A DNA stretch of 28,467 nt from Bacteroidales bacterium M5 (GTDB taxonomy: Bacteria; Bacteroidota; Bacteroidia; Bacteroidales; Muribaculaceae). The position numbers and the translations under genes were made by a program. Shown one piece after another: positions 8,781 through 17,649 of this stretch. The stretch's first letter is position 1. Every line of letters starts with the position of its first letter. The notes beneath the pieces were generated by a model. It was not told the origin of the DNA and searched no databases. It worked only from the letters and a program-made list of their open reading frames with translations. The stretch covers positions 1 to 28,467 of the forward strand of contig LUJP01000016.1 of assembly GCA_001689535.1 (NCBI GenBank), written 5' to 3'.

Positions 8781-9680
8781 ATGAAAACAATTCTTACAAT
8801 ACTTCTCCTCATGACATCGCTTATCCCCGCCGTGGCGGAGGATTTCAAACCCGGGAAGAACGATAAAGCGGCTCTGCTCATGGTTCACTTCGGAACGACC
8901 TATCCGCAGACCAGAGCCGAGACAATCGAAGCCATCAACGCAAGAGCCGTGAAAGAATTTCCGGAGATGGACGTGTTTGAAGCATACACATCCAGAATAG
9001 TCATGCGCAAACTCGCCGAAAAAGGCATAGTGAAAAAATCGCCACGCGACATGCTCATGAAACTCGCTTCGGAAGGTTACACACATGTCTTCATCCAGAG
9101 CACCAACGTGATCGACGGTATAGAAGCAGAGGCATTGCGTACCGAAGCGCAGATGATGGTTCCGTTTTTCAAGGATATCAGAGTGGGTAATCCGCTGCTT
9201 TATTCGCTGGAGGACTGCCAGAAAGTGACCGACATCCTGTCGCGCCGGTACAGCGAGTGCGCGGAGGGAAAGAAATCGGCAGTGGTAATGGTGGGCCACG
9301 GCACCCATACCCCGGCCACCGCCATATATTCGCAGATCGACAATATATTCAAGGCCACAGGCCATCCGGCATTCCATGTAGCCACAATAGAGGGCTATCC
9401 TACATTTGAAACCATGGAGGCAGCACTAAAAGGCGCCGGCGTAAAAAAAGTAACCCTCGTGCCGTTTATGTTCGTGGCCGGTGACCATGCCCGCAACGAC
9501 ATTGACACAGAATGGCGCGAACAGCTTACCGACAAAGGCTTCAATGTAGAAACTCGCATAGAGGGATTAGGACAGATTCCCGAGATACAGGAAATCTACA
9601 TGGACCACATACGCAGCGGACTGAAATCACGGCCGCTGTCGGCCAGCGAACATAAGGCGGCCTTTCTCAACCTTCCCTGA
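8781..9680 (+). CDS. cbiK: Exported sirohydrochlorin cobaltochelatase
   Basis: A 299-residue class II chelatase of the CbiK family, which inserts cobalt into sirohydrochlorin early in the anaerobic B12 route. Family metal-handling residues are visible: MVHFGTTYPQTR near residue 34, His173 in VGHGTHTP, Glu204 in ATIEGYP, and His236 in MFVAGDHARND. The N-terminus MKTILTILLLMTSLIPAVAE is a clear signal peptide with cleavage predicted after Ala19, so the enzyme should act in the periplasm, as described for CbiKP of Desulfovibrio vulgaris. The start at 8781 was chosen because the signal peptide begins there; the longer frame from 8718 reads through the hairpin. It sits in the uptake operon and not with the corrin enzymes. 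Its substrate here could be a corrinoid precursor, another tetrapyrrole or a metal; that is open. Confidence 0.9.
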   Translation: MKTILTILLLMTSLIPAVAEDFKPGKNDKAALLMVHFGTTYPQTRAETIEAINARAVKEFPEMDVFEAYTSRIVMRKLAEKGIVKKSPRDMLMKLASEGYTHVFIQSTNVIDGIEAEALRTEAQMMVPFFKDIRVGNPLLYSLEDCQKVTDILSRRYSECAEGKKSAVVMVGHGTHTPATAIYSQIDNIFKATGHPAFHVATIEGYPTFETMEAALKGAGVKKVTLVPFMFVAGDHARNDIDTEWREQLTDKGFNVETRIEGLGQIPEIQEIYMDHIRSGLKSRPLSASEHKAAFLNLP

Positions 9681-9705
9681 CCCGAGTCCATACGCGAATT
9701 TATAT

Positions 9706-9713
9706 TATCTTTG
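9706..9713 (+). promoter_or_regulatory. Possible -7 element before btuF
   Basis: TATCTTTG fits TAnnTTTG and lies 27 bases before the btuF ATG, but no TTTG or TTG is found at the expected distance upstream. A second, weak promoter for the ABC genes is possible; read-through from the riboswitch promoter is equally likely. Confidence 0.4.
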
Positions 9714-9739
9714 CAGTTCGTTATCAAAACTTATTTTTA

Positions 9740-10900
9740 ATGGAATTCCTGAAACATATAGCAGCGGGTGCGGTGATTCTCGCATCGGTATCTATGTCAG
9801 TAACCGGATGTGCCGGAGGGTCGTCCCGCACCGATACTGTCCTCACAGATTCATGCGGGGTCGACTCTCTTGCCAGAATTACGCCCCGTCATGCCAAGGG
9901 TTTTCATGTGAATTATGCCGACGGTGTGACACTTCTCGACATCAATGATCCCGAGGACCGCGAGCGCGAAAAATTCAGATTCGCGCTCGTTCCGAGAGGC
10001 ACACAGGCCGACACTCCCGAAGGCTATGTGAGAATAGAGACACCGGTGAAGAGCGTCATCTGCATGACGTCGCTTCAGCTTTCCAATTTCATTAAACTCG
10101 GACTTACAGAAATGGTATGTGGAATTACAAGTACCCGTCACCTCCACAACACCAAAATGAACGAGCAACTTGAAAAAGGAATCACCCACAAGATAGGTAT
10201 TGAAGGTAATTTTGATAACGAGGTGATAATGGCGCTGAATCCTGACATAATCCTTATCTCGCCATTCAAGCGCGGTGGCTATGATGCCATCCGCAATGTC
10301 GACATCCCCCTTATTCCCCATCTGGGCTACAAGGAGCTTACCCCTCTGGGACAGGCCGAATGGATAAAAGTGGTGGGACTGCTCACCGGCCGCGAAAAGG
10401 AGGCCAACGAGGTTTTCGACGGTATCGAATCACGATATAACGAGCTGAAAAATCTTGCCTCAAAGGTAGAACGCCGTCCCACGGTCTTCACCGGCGAGAT
10501 GAGAGGCGGCAACTGGTATGCCGTGGGAGGCAAAAGCTTTCTGGCACAGATGTTCCGTGATGCCGGAGCCGAATATTTCCTGAAAGACAACAACGAATCC
10601 GGAGGAGTGACTCTTGACTACGAGACAGTATATTCCAATGCCTCCCACGCTGATTTCTGGAGAATCGTCAACAGCCATGAAGGCACCTTCGGCTATGATG
10701 ACCTCAAGGCCAAAGACAACCGCTACACCGATTTCGATGCATGGAAAAAGCATGGCGTGATCTATTGCAACATGAATGAGGTTCCGTTCTACGAAAGCAT
10801 GCCCGTAGAGCCCGAGACAGTGCTTGCCGACCTGGTGTACGCATTCCATCCTGAACTGCTCCCGGATTATAAACCCGTATATTACCGCATACTCAAATGA
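9740..10900 (+). CDS. btuF: Corrinoid ABC importer, substrate-binding lipoprotein
   Basis: A 386-residue periplasmic binding protein of the BtuF/FepB type (cluster A-II fold). It begins with a lipoprotein signal peptide and lipobox VTGC (Cys24). The residues after the cysteine (AGGSSRTD) are not acidic, unlike those of the surface lipoprotein upstream, which fits retention in the periplasm. The core contains VICMTSLQLSNFIKLGL, a typical NPDIILISPF block near residue 168, and a C-terminal lobe with YAVGGKSFLAQMFRDAGAEYF. It would pass substrate from the TonB receptor to BtuCD. The stop overlaps the start of btuC by ATGA, showing a coupled operon. Cobalamin is the inferred ligand; iron-siderophore proteins share this fold. 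Confidence 0.85.
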   Translation: MEFLKHIAAGAVILASVSMSVTGCAGGSSRTDTVLTDSCGVDSLARITPRHAKGFHVNYADGVTLLDINDPEDREREKFRFALVPRGTQADTPEGYVRIETPVKSVICMTSLQLSNFIKLGLTEMVCGITSTRHLHNTKMNEQLEKGITHKIGIEGNFDNEVIMALNPDIILISPFKRGGYDAIRNVDIPLIPHLGYKELTPLGQAEWIKVVGLLTGREKEANEVFDGIESRYNELKNLASKVERRPTVFTGEMRGGNWYAVGGKSFLAQMFRDAGAEYFLKDNNESGGVTLDYETVYSNASHADFWRIVNSHEGTFGYDDLKAKDNRYTDFDAWKKHGVIYCNMNEVPFYESMPVEPETVLADLVYAFHPELLPDYKPVYYRILK

Positions 10901-11931
10901 GCCGCCGCACAAGGATTATTCTTATGGTGGCGATACTGCTGTCGATCATCATTTTTCTTGTACTCAACCTGCTGTTAGGATCGGTGAGCATTCCGGCCCG
11001 TTCGGTAATCGCAATTCTTTCGGGAAGCGCGGAAGAGTCGGAGATATGGCGGAATATAGTGCTGAAGTCGCGTCTGCCACAGGCGCTCACGTCCATTATG
11101 GCCGGGGCAGGACTCGCGGTAAGCGGCCTGCTGATGCAGACCGTGTTCCGCAATCCCCTCGCCGGACCGTCGGTACTCGGCATAAGCTCCGGCGCGAGTC
11201 TCGGTGTGGCTTTTGTGATACTTCTTTCAGGAAGCCTGGGCCATGTGGCCCTCAGCAAACTCGGCGCCATAGGCGAGGTAGCGATAACCATGTCGGCCAT
11301 TGTCGGTTCGCTGTTTGTAATGGCCATAATCGCTTTTGTGGCAAGGAAAGTACAAGGCAATGTCACCCTCCTTATAATGGGTGTGATGATAGGCTACATT
11401 GCCAACGCCATAATCGGCGTGCTCAAATTCTTCAGCGCCGAAGAAGATATCCGAGCCTATGTAATCTGGGGGCTGGGAAGTTTCGCCCGGGTATCGGGGG
11501 GACAGACCACTGTGTTCATAGTGCTCATGCTTATCATCCTCCCCTTCTCCTTCCTGCTTGTAAAGACACTGAATCTGCTGCTTTTAGGCGATTCCTACGC
11601 AAGGAATCTGGGTCTGAACATAAACCGCGCGCGAATGCTCGTGATTGTATGCTCCGGAGTCCTTGTGGCCGTAGTCACTGCCTATTGCGGCCCGATAGTT
11701 TTTCTGGGGCTGGCGGTGCCACATCTTTGCCGAGGAATATTCCGCACATCCAACCATGCTACCCTTCTGCCGGCCTCAATGCTTACAGGGGCGTCACTGG
11801 CTCTGCTGTGCAGTCTTGTGGCGAGAATGCCGGGATTCGAGGGCGCACTGCCGGTCAATTCGGTGACAGCCCTGATTGGAGCACCGGTGGTGATGTGGGT
11901 TTTGTTTAACAAAAGGAAAAACTCGATATGA
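10897..11931 (+). CDS. btuC: Corrinoid ABC importer, permease
   Basis: A 344-residue inner-membrane permease of the FecCD/BtuC family, with about ten hydrophobic segments starting at IILMVAILLSIIIFLVLNLL. The family signature SRLPQALTSIMAGAGLAVSG and MQTVFRNPLAGPSVLGISSG is clear near residues 53-90, and GPIVFLGLAVPHLCR near residue 265 is the usual C-terminal coupling block. It overlaps btuF and btuD by 4 bases each. Assignment to corrinoids instead of iron chelates rests on the operon and the riboswitch upstream. Confidence 0.9.
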   Translation: MSRRTRIILMVAILLSIIIFLVLNLLLGSVSIPARSVIAILSGSAEESEIWRNIVLKSRLPQALTSIMAGAGLAVSGLLMQTVFRNPLAGPSVLGISSGASLGVAFVILLSGSLGHVALSKLGAIGEVAITMSAIVGSLFVMAIIAFVARKVQGNVTLLIMGVMIGYIANAIIGVLKFFSAEEDIRAYVIWGLGSFARVSGGQTTVFIVLMLIILPFSFLLVKTLNLLLLGDSYARNLGLNINRARMLVIVCSGVLVAVVTAYCGPIVFLGLAVPHLCRGIFRTSNHATLLPASMLTGASLALLCSLVARMPGFEGALPVNSVTALIGAPVVMWVLFNKRKNSI

Positions 11932-12944
11932 ACACACACTCACCGGCCATAACCCTCCATGATGTCACAACCGGGTATCATTCGCGCGGAGGCAATATAG
12001 AAATCACGCGACATATCGACGCCCGATTACTCACCTCGGAGCTCACCTGTCTACTTGGCCCCAACGGTGCCGGAAAATCCACCCTTCTGAAAACGCTCGC
12101 GGCCTTTATTCCTCCGTTATACGGTGAAATAACAATCGGCGACCGCCCTCTGCGGGATTACTCGGAAGGAAAGCTTGCGCGTACCATTGGAGTTGTGCTT
12201 ACGGAGAGACCATCGCTTAACAACATGACGGTGCGTGAGCTCGTGAGCCTGGGGCGCAGCCCATACACGGGTTTCTGGGGAAAATACACGCGCGAGGACC
12301 GCGAGATTGTGGACCGCGCGCTCCAGCTGACAGGCATAACTGAATTCGCCTCACGCCAGAACCAGACCCTGAGCGACGGGGAACGCCAGAAAGTGATGAT
12401 AGCGAAATCCCTCGCACAGCAGACCCCTATAATTCTTCTCGACGAGCCTACCGCCTTCCTGGACTACCCCAGCAAGGTAGATATAATGCAGCTGCTTCAA
12501 CGTATGGCCCACGAAGAAGAAAAGGCAGTGTTTCTGTCAACACACGACCTCGAACTCGCACTGCAGATTTCCGACAAGATATGGCTTATTGACAAAACCA
12601 ACGGCCTGCTCATAGGCACTCCCGAAGATCTCTCGCTGAACGGCGACATGGCCCGTTATTTCGAACGGGAGGGAGTGATATTCGACACTGAGAGCGGTCT
12701 TTTCATGATTGACACACGTGCAAACCGGCCCATAAACCTGCGGGGCGCGGGAACGAGGGCGGCTATGGCGCGGAAAGCCCTTCAGCGTATAGGATTCATA
12801 GGCGATGAACGGACTGAATCTCCGATTGCGGTCGTAGTCACCGACGACAATTTTATGGTAAACGGCATGGTGTGCGCCTCGATAGAGGAACTACTCCATA
12901 CGGTAAGGAATCTCTCCGCTGTCACTGACCAGCACAGCCTCTAA
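11928..12944 (+). CDS. btuD: Corrinoid ABC importer, ATPase with C-terminal extension
   Basis: A 338-residue ATP-binding subunit. Visible motifs: Walker A LLGPNGAGKSTLLK (about 42-55), signature LSDGERQKVMIAKSLA, Walker B IILLDEPTAFLDYP, and switch histidine FLSTHDLELAL. It powers BtuC. Typical BtuD/FecE subunits end near 250-260 residues; this one continues for about 80 residues (from about DTESGLFMIDTRANRP onward, with ALQRIGFIGDE and SIEELLHTVR), a separate small domain of unknown role that I believe recurs in Bacteroidetes transporters. Its last 54 bases overlap the end of the convergent cbiJ-cbiD gene. Confidence 0.9.
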   Translation: MNTHSPAITLHDVTTGYHSRGGNIEITRHIDARLLTSELTCLLGPNGAGKSTLLKTLAAFIPPLYGEITIGDRPLRDYSEGKLARTIGVVLTERPSLNNMTVRELVSLGRSPYTGFWGKYTREDREIVDRALQLTGITEFASRQNQTLSDGERQKVMIAKSLAQQTPIILLDEPTAFLDYPSKVDIMQLLQRMAHEEEKAVFLSTHDLELALQISDKIWLIDKTNGLLIGTPEDLSLNGDMARYFEREGVIFDTESGLFMIDTRANRPINLRGAGTRAAMARKALQRIGFIGDERTESPIAVVVTDDNFMVNGMVCASIEELLHTVRNLSAVTDQHSL

Positions 12945-14693
12945 GCGCCCGCGGGTGAAAAGCCTGCGGCACTCGGCGTGGCACAGCTCAAGAATCCGGC
13001 TGAAGAATCTGCGCGCATCCTCACCATCCAGAACCGTCCACAGTTCTCGGGCAAGCCTTATTCCAGCGATTTTTTCGACCGCATCAGCCGAACATCCGGC
13101 CTCACGCGCGATTCCGATAAGAAAATTACGATTCATCACCACATTTCCACTGTGTGTATCGGTATGGCCCTCGGCGAGCTTCACGGCCTTGCCTATCATC
13201 AGCCCTATTGTAAGCTGCCCTATACCGAGTTGCGACGCTATTTTCATTGTCTCGCCAATAGCATTGCCGTAATGGATGAAAGCCTGCGGGGGATATTCAG
13301 GATAAAGAGCCTTTACAAAGCGCTCGCTCCGCGCGCCGGAATTCACCACTATATGGGTGCAGCCTATGGCCACCGCTACTTCCATCTCCCGGCGGAGAGA
13401 TTCCACGAACGCCTCCGAGGAGAACGGACGCACTATTCCGGAGGTACCGATAATGGAAATGCCCCCCTCGATGCCGAGTTTGGGATTGAATGTGCGCAGG
13501 GCGAGTTCTCTACCCCCCGGAACACTGACGGTGACATCCACCCCCCCGTCATAGACTTTGCGTATCTCAGTCGCAATCATTTTTCTCGGCACCGGATTAA
13601 TGGCAGGTTCGCCGGGAGCGAGACCGAGGCCGGGAAGAGTCACTGTGCCCACGCCCTCTCCGGCATGGAAAACTATTCCATCATGGCCCGAGAGGCGCAC
13701 CTCCACTTCTATAATCTTTCCATGGGTCACATCGGGGTCGTCACCCCCATCCTTCACCACCTGAGCCATGGCCGAATTTTCTGAGATCTCAACCGCTGAA
13801 ATCTCCATCGAAGTCAGTTCGCCGTCGGGCAGACTGAACTCCACGGAATTCACGGCCTCACCGGTGACAAGCGCGGTAATGGCTGCTTTAGCAGCAGCCG
13901 CGGCGCACGCGCCGGTGGTGAATCCGGAGCGCAACGGGAAAAATCCCGGACAAAGTTTCTCTACCGCTCTGCGCAGGCCGTGGCGACCCGTAACCGTCAC
14001 GAAACCGGAAGGAAGTACCGGCCTTTTTACCACAAAAAGTTTCAGACAGAACTCGCGGGCCGCTTCATATTTCTCTTCAAAGCCACCTGACTCTCCGCTT
14101 TCTTTAGTGATGAGTGCCTGCGGCGAAATTTCACGGATGAGATCGGCAAGCTGACCCCCATCGGAATATTTCACAAGACAGTCAGCCGGAAAACCTTCCG
14201 ACTGTGCCAGATGGCGGGATTCCTCGCGGTCAAGAATTCTGAACACGCATCTGTGTCGGCTCCAGTAAGGTTTGAGGCGCCGGATGGTCTGAACTCCAGT
14301 CAAGGCAAAAAGAGATTCTATGCCTTCGCTTTCAAGCCTGACAAGAGCATCGTCGAAATCATCGCACCACACCACATTGTCGGCCACGATTCGCGGAGGA
14401 TACGTGCGCTCCAGCCTCACAACAGGGATGCCGGTATCAGCCGAAGTCTGCGCCACGGCCTCATGCAGACCTACTGCGAATGGGTGCGCGGCATCCACAA
14501 TGCATTTTATACCGTTTTCACGGCAAAAGACTATCATTGCATCCGCATCCATTGCGCCGGTGTGGCGCGTCATATTCTTCCCCTCTACCTGCTGGAGTGC
14601 GCCGCGGGTTGAGTAGAAAAAGGGAGAGCCGGCCTCATCAAGCACCGAAGCGGCCAGTCTTCCTTCGGTAGTTCCTCCGAATATGATTATCAT
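12891..14693 (-). CDS. cbiJ-cbiD: Fusion: cobalt-precorrin-6A reductase and CbiD methyltransferase
   Basis: A 600-residue two-domain enzyme. The N-terminal part (about 1-245) is CbiJ/CobK, the NAD(P)H-dependent reductase of precorrin-6A: it begins MIIIFGGTTEGRLAA and has IKCIVDAAHPFAVGLHEAV and ITKESGESGGFEEK. The C-terminal part (about 255-600) is CbiD, which methylates C1 of cobalt-precorrin-5B: LRSGFTTGACAAAAAKAA is its hallmark, with NPVPRKMIATEIRKVYDGG and HTDTHSGNVVMN further on. Both steps belong to the cytoplasmic anaerobic pathway. It is the last gene of the four-gene corrin operon, overlapping cbiG-cbiF by 4 bases (ATGA). Its 3' end runs 54 bases into btuD on the opposite strand. 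Confidence 0.95.
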   Translation of the reverse strand: MIIIFGGTTEGRLAASVLDEAGSPFFYSTRGALQQVEGKNMTRHTGAMDADAMIVFCRENGIKCIVDAAHPFAVGLHEAVAQTSADTGIPVVRLERTYPPRIVADNVVWCDDFDDALVRLESEGIESLFALTGVQTIRRLKPYWSRHRCVFRILDREESRHLAQSEGFPADCLVKYSDGGQLADLIREISPQALITKESGESGGFEEKYEAAREFCLKLFVVKRPVLPSGFVTVTGRHGLRRAVEKLCPGFFPLRSGFTTGACAAAAAKAAITALVTGEAVNSVEFSLPDGELTSMEISAVEISENSAMAQVVKDGGDDPDVTHGKIIEVEVRLSGHDGIVFHAGEGVGTVTLPGLGLAPGEPAINPVPRKMIATEIRKVYDGGVDVTVSVPGGRELALRTFNPKLGIEGGISIIGTSGIVRPFSSEAFVESLRREMEVAVAIGCTHIVVNSGARSERFVKALYPEYPPQAFIHYGNAIGETMKIASQLGIGQLTIGLMIGKAVKLAEGHTDTHSGNVVMNRNFLIGIAREAGCSADAVEKIAGIRLARELWTVLDGEDARRFFSRILELCHAECRRLFTRGRLEAVLVSDSGEIPYRME

Positions 14694-16462
14694 TTGCGGA
14701 AAAGATGGGTGAAAGTGTGGTCGTAAAGCTTTGAAAGACCATTGCGATTGCCGATGGCGTCACCCACAACAAGAAGGGTTGTCAGCGAGAGATTGTTGTC
14801 ATGTACTATTCTGGCCAGATCCTTGAGCTGCCCGCGGTAAATCTTCTCTTCTTTCCACGTGAGTTTATAACATGCAGCCACGGGAGTCTCCGGAGGATAC
14901 GACATAAGGAGTTCCTTCTGCACCTCATCGACGATGGCAGCGCTCAGATAAATGCACATGGTGCTCTGCGAACGTGCCAGCAGGTGAAGTTTTTCTTTCT
15001 CGGGCATAGGAGTGCGTCCCTCGCCTCGGGTGAGAATAATGGACTGCACTTTCTCGGGAATGGTGAACTGTGAGCGCAGAGCGGCGGCGGCAGCCTGGAA
15101 GGACGAAATGCCGGGGGTGATATGATAAGACATCCCGTAGCGGTCGAAAAACGCCATCTGCTCCTGAATAGCGCCATAGATGCAGGGGTCGCCGGTGTGC
15201 AGACGCACAACAAGGCATCCGCGGTCGTAGAACTCCTTCATAAGCGCGAACTGTTCCTCCAGATCCATGCTTGCCGAACTGCGCACCGTGCATCCCGGCT
15301 TGGCATAATGGGTGAGCTCGACGGGAACCAGGCTTCCCGCATACAGTATAAGATCGGCTTCCTGCAGGAAACGCTTTCCGCGGACCGAAACGAGCTCCGG
15401 GTCGCCGGGACCGGCACCTACAATCTCTATGTGACCGCCCCGCAACACCGACGAATCCACTGCCACGGCGAAGGTAAAATCATTATCCTCCGAGAGTTTT
15501 CCCTTGGTCTTGTCTATTACAAGCGTGCCACCGTCGGACGCAGCTATGGCACAGCTCTCAGCCACGCCCCATACCCCGGTGACTTCCCTGACCTTTTCCG
15601 AAGGATTGGGTACCTCGATATCCTGAAGCTGCGAAGCCTCATACACGATGCCAGACACTTGCCAGTGGCTGGTAAGCTCGGCAAAGAGCGCCTCGTCCTT
15701 CTTAAGCTCTATAGTCGCCAGATTTTTAATGGAAAGCGGGCTCAGACCATTTTCGACAAGAGCGTTTTCAATGAAACCGGCTACGCCTTCGGGACAGCAG
15801 TCTTTCCGGCATCCCACCCCAATGCTGAGTACACGGGGTCGGTAATACAATATGCGGCCGGCATATAAGTAATTCCGATAAGTCACTGCGATAAGCAGGC
15901 CTACACCCTTGGCTTCCTCTACTGAGCGCACCACTTTCACATGCTCCGGGAGCGTGGAGAGAAGATAACGGGTGCCTTCGTCGTTCACGTCAACGAGCAG
16001 AGCTGTGGGACGGCCGTTGACAAAACTAAATATCGCGGCGTTCATTCCGGCACTGTCAGTCTCGGCAGTCCATCCGAACCGAGAAGCGAGAGTATCCAGC
16101 GCCCAGAGACCGGCCACGTCGCTTTGAGTGGTTACCACAGGCTCGGCCCCTGTTATAGCCGCCACACGGCGACAGAGGTCGTTGGCTCCACCGATATGGC
16201 CGGAGAGCACGGAGATAGCATAGCGGCCTGTAGAATCAAGGCACACCACAGCCGGATCAGTGTGCTTGTCATGTACAATCGGAGCGATGGCGCGCACACA
16301 TATTCCCATAGCACCGATAAAGATTATATTCCTGAACTGCTCAAGCTGCCCGTCCTGCAGATCCCGGTGTTTTACCGTAACGGTTTCACTCAGCTCCCTG
16401 GACAGGATTTCGGCAAGTTGCATTCCGGCTTTTGTCACCGGTACTATAATGGTATCTTTCAT
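14690..16462 (-). CDS. cbiG-cbiF: Fusion: CbiG hydrolase and CbiF C11-methyltransferase
   Basis: A 590-residue two-domain enzyme. Residues about 1-340 are CbiG, cobalt-precorrin-5A hydrolase, which opens the delta-lactone and releases acetaldehyde: FIGAMGICVRAIAP, AISVLSGHIGGANDL, and the C-terminal CbiG block SIGVGCRKDC with ATIELKKDEALFAEL and GVAESCAIAASDG. Residues about 345-590 are CbiF/CobM, which methylates C11 of cobalt-precorrin-4: IEIVGAGPGDPELVSVRGKR, AGSLVP, RLHTGDPCIYGAIQEQM and ITPGISSFQAAAAAL. The two domains catalyse consecutive steps, so the fusion could pass the unstable intermediate directly. It overlaps its neighbours by 4 bases on both sides. Confidence 0.96.
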   Translation of the reverse strand: MKDTIIVPVTKAGMQLAEILSRELSETVTVKHRDLQDGQLEQFRNIIFIGAMGICVRAIAPIVHDKHTDPAVVCLDSTGRYAISVLSGHIGGANDLCRRVAAITGAEPVVTTQSDVAGLWALDTLASRFGWTAETDSAGMNAAIFSFVNGRPTALLVDVNDEGTRYLLSTLPEHVKVVRSVEEAKGVGLLIAVTYRNYLYAGRILYYRPRVLSIGVGCRKDCCPEGVAGFIENALVENGLSPLSIKNLATIELKKDEALFAELTSHWQVSGIVYEASQLQDIEVPNPSEKVREVTGVWGVAESCAIAASDGGTLVIDKTKGKLSEDNDFTFAVAVDSSVLRGGHIEIVGAGPGDPELVSVRGKRFLQEADLILYAGSLVPVELTHYAKPGCTVRSSASMDLEEQFALMKEFYDRGCLVVRLHTGDPCIYGAIQEQMAFFDRYGMSYHITPGISSFQAAAAALRSQFTIPEKVQSIILTRGEGRTPMPEKEKLHLLARSQSTMCIYLSAAIVDEVQKELLMSYPPETPVAACYKLTWKEEKIYRGQLKDLARIVHDNNLSLTTLLVVGDAIGNRNGLSKLYDHTFTHLFRK

Positions 16463-17649
16463 AACGCTTTCATTACGGTTATAGGATTATTGTCATCGAG
16501 TGCCATCCGGTGTTCTTCAACTATTGACAGACCGACAGCTACGGCTGCCTCGCGGAACGCCGCATGGCTTTCCGGGCTAACGGAATTGAACACCACAACC
16601 CCTCCGGGGAGTAACACGGATGCGATTCGCTTCATCATCTCGGCCAGGCGTCCGCCATGACCGCCGATGAACACAGCGTCGGGAGCCTCGAGGCGGCTGA
16701 GGTCCGTCTCCATAAAATCGCCTATCACGCCGGTGATATCCGGCGCGCCGAACCGGCGCGAGTTTTCTTCCAGAAGAGTTTCCGCTTCCGGTCGTTTCTC
16801 GAAAGCAGTAATGGCAAGATGCGGGAAACGCAGACGCGCCTCAATAGACACGGAGCCGGTACAGAAGCCGACGTCCCAGAACGAACGGCGGTTGCCAAGG
16901 TCGAGCATGGAAAGACTCAGAAGCCTCACAGGCATCTTGGTTATCATCTTGGTTCTCCCGTCAAGATGAGTGAACATAGCCTCGGGAAGGCCGAAAAGAC
17001 GCGGCCTTTTTGCCTGCTGCTCCAATATCACACAGTTGGGACTGGCAAACGTCGTTTCCGCAGCTTCTTCCAGCGAATACCAGGCCACGCGCTCGGAGGT
17101 TTCGTTACCCAGCAGCTCACCTACGGCCATGCGGTAATTGCCGTAGCCGTAATGAAGCATTCTGCTGGCTATGGCGGCGGGAGTATGGTTGCGGTCTGTA
17201 AGCAGACCTACGAGAGGTAAATCACCAATGAGCGCATCGCCGAGATTCTTCCACGGGCGACCCGTAAGGGAAACGCACGTCATCCCGCCGTAGGGCAACG
17301 CCAGGCGGTGTGCGAGAGTCTGCAAGGAATTGAACGACGGATAAACATCAATCCGCGCACCGGGGAACTCCCGTTGCAGTGTGGCGCCAATGCCATAGAA
17401 GAGTGGATCGCCAGAGGCGAAAACCACTATACAGCCTCCCTTGCGGCGGTATTTTTGGAAAGTATCTTCAAGAGGGACGGTTATGTCGATCCATTCGGCA
17501 TCGGCAGGTAGCAGCGCGGCCACGAGTTCGTGGTGGCGTTTACCACCCGAGAAAACGGTGCCTGACAGCACTGCCTCCATGGCCTCAGCCGGTAAGGGCT
17601 GTGAAGCCGAATCGGGCAATCCGATTACCTTGAAATTCAGCTCAGACAT
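16459..17649 (-). CDS. cbiE-cbiT: Fusion: CbiE and CbiT precorrin methyltransferases
   Basis: A 396-residue CobL-like enzyme. The N-terminal CbiE domain (about 1-205) is a tetrapyrrole methylase that methylates C5: FKVIGLPD, GGCIVVFASGDPLFYGIGATL and a later PNCVILE. The C-terminal CbiT domain (about 206-396) is a different methyltransferase fold for C15 methylation and decarboxylation: KMPVRLLSLSMLDLGNRRSFWDVGFCTGSVSIEA and PDAVFIGGHGGRLAEMM. CbiET fusions are common. The ATG at 17649 was chosen over an in-frame GTG at 17652; either overlaps the end of cbiH-cbiC (by 8 or 11 bases), indicating translational coupling. Confidence 0.95.
   Translation of the reverse strand: MSELNFKVIGLPDSASQPLPAEAMEAVLSGTVFSGGKRHHELVAALLPADAEWIDITVPLEDTFQKYRRKGGCIVVFASGDPLFYGIGATLQREFPGARIDVYPSFNSLQTLAHRLALPYGGMTCVSLTGRPWKNLGDALIGDLPLVGLLTDRNHTPAAIASRMLHYGYGNYRMAVGELLGNETSERVAWYSLEEAAETTFASPNCVILEQQAKRPRLFGLPEAMFTHLDGRTKMITKMPVRLLSLSMLDLGNRRSFWDVGFCTGSVSIEARLRFPHLAITAFEKRPEAETLLEENSRRFGAPDITGVIGDFMETDLSRLEAPDAVFIGGHGGRLAEMMKRIASVLLPGGVVVFNSVSPESHAAFREAAVAVGLSIVEEHRMALDDNNPITVMKAL

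Noticed and set aside
10824..11909. 361-codon plus-strand frame overlapping btuC
   Set aside because: The Arg/His/Pro-rich product is an out-of-frame reading of btuC, which has the full permease signature.
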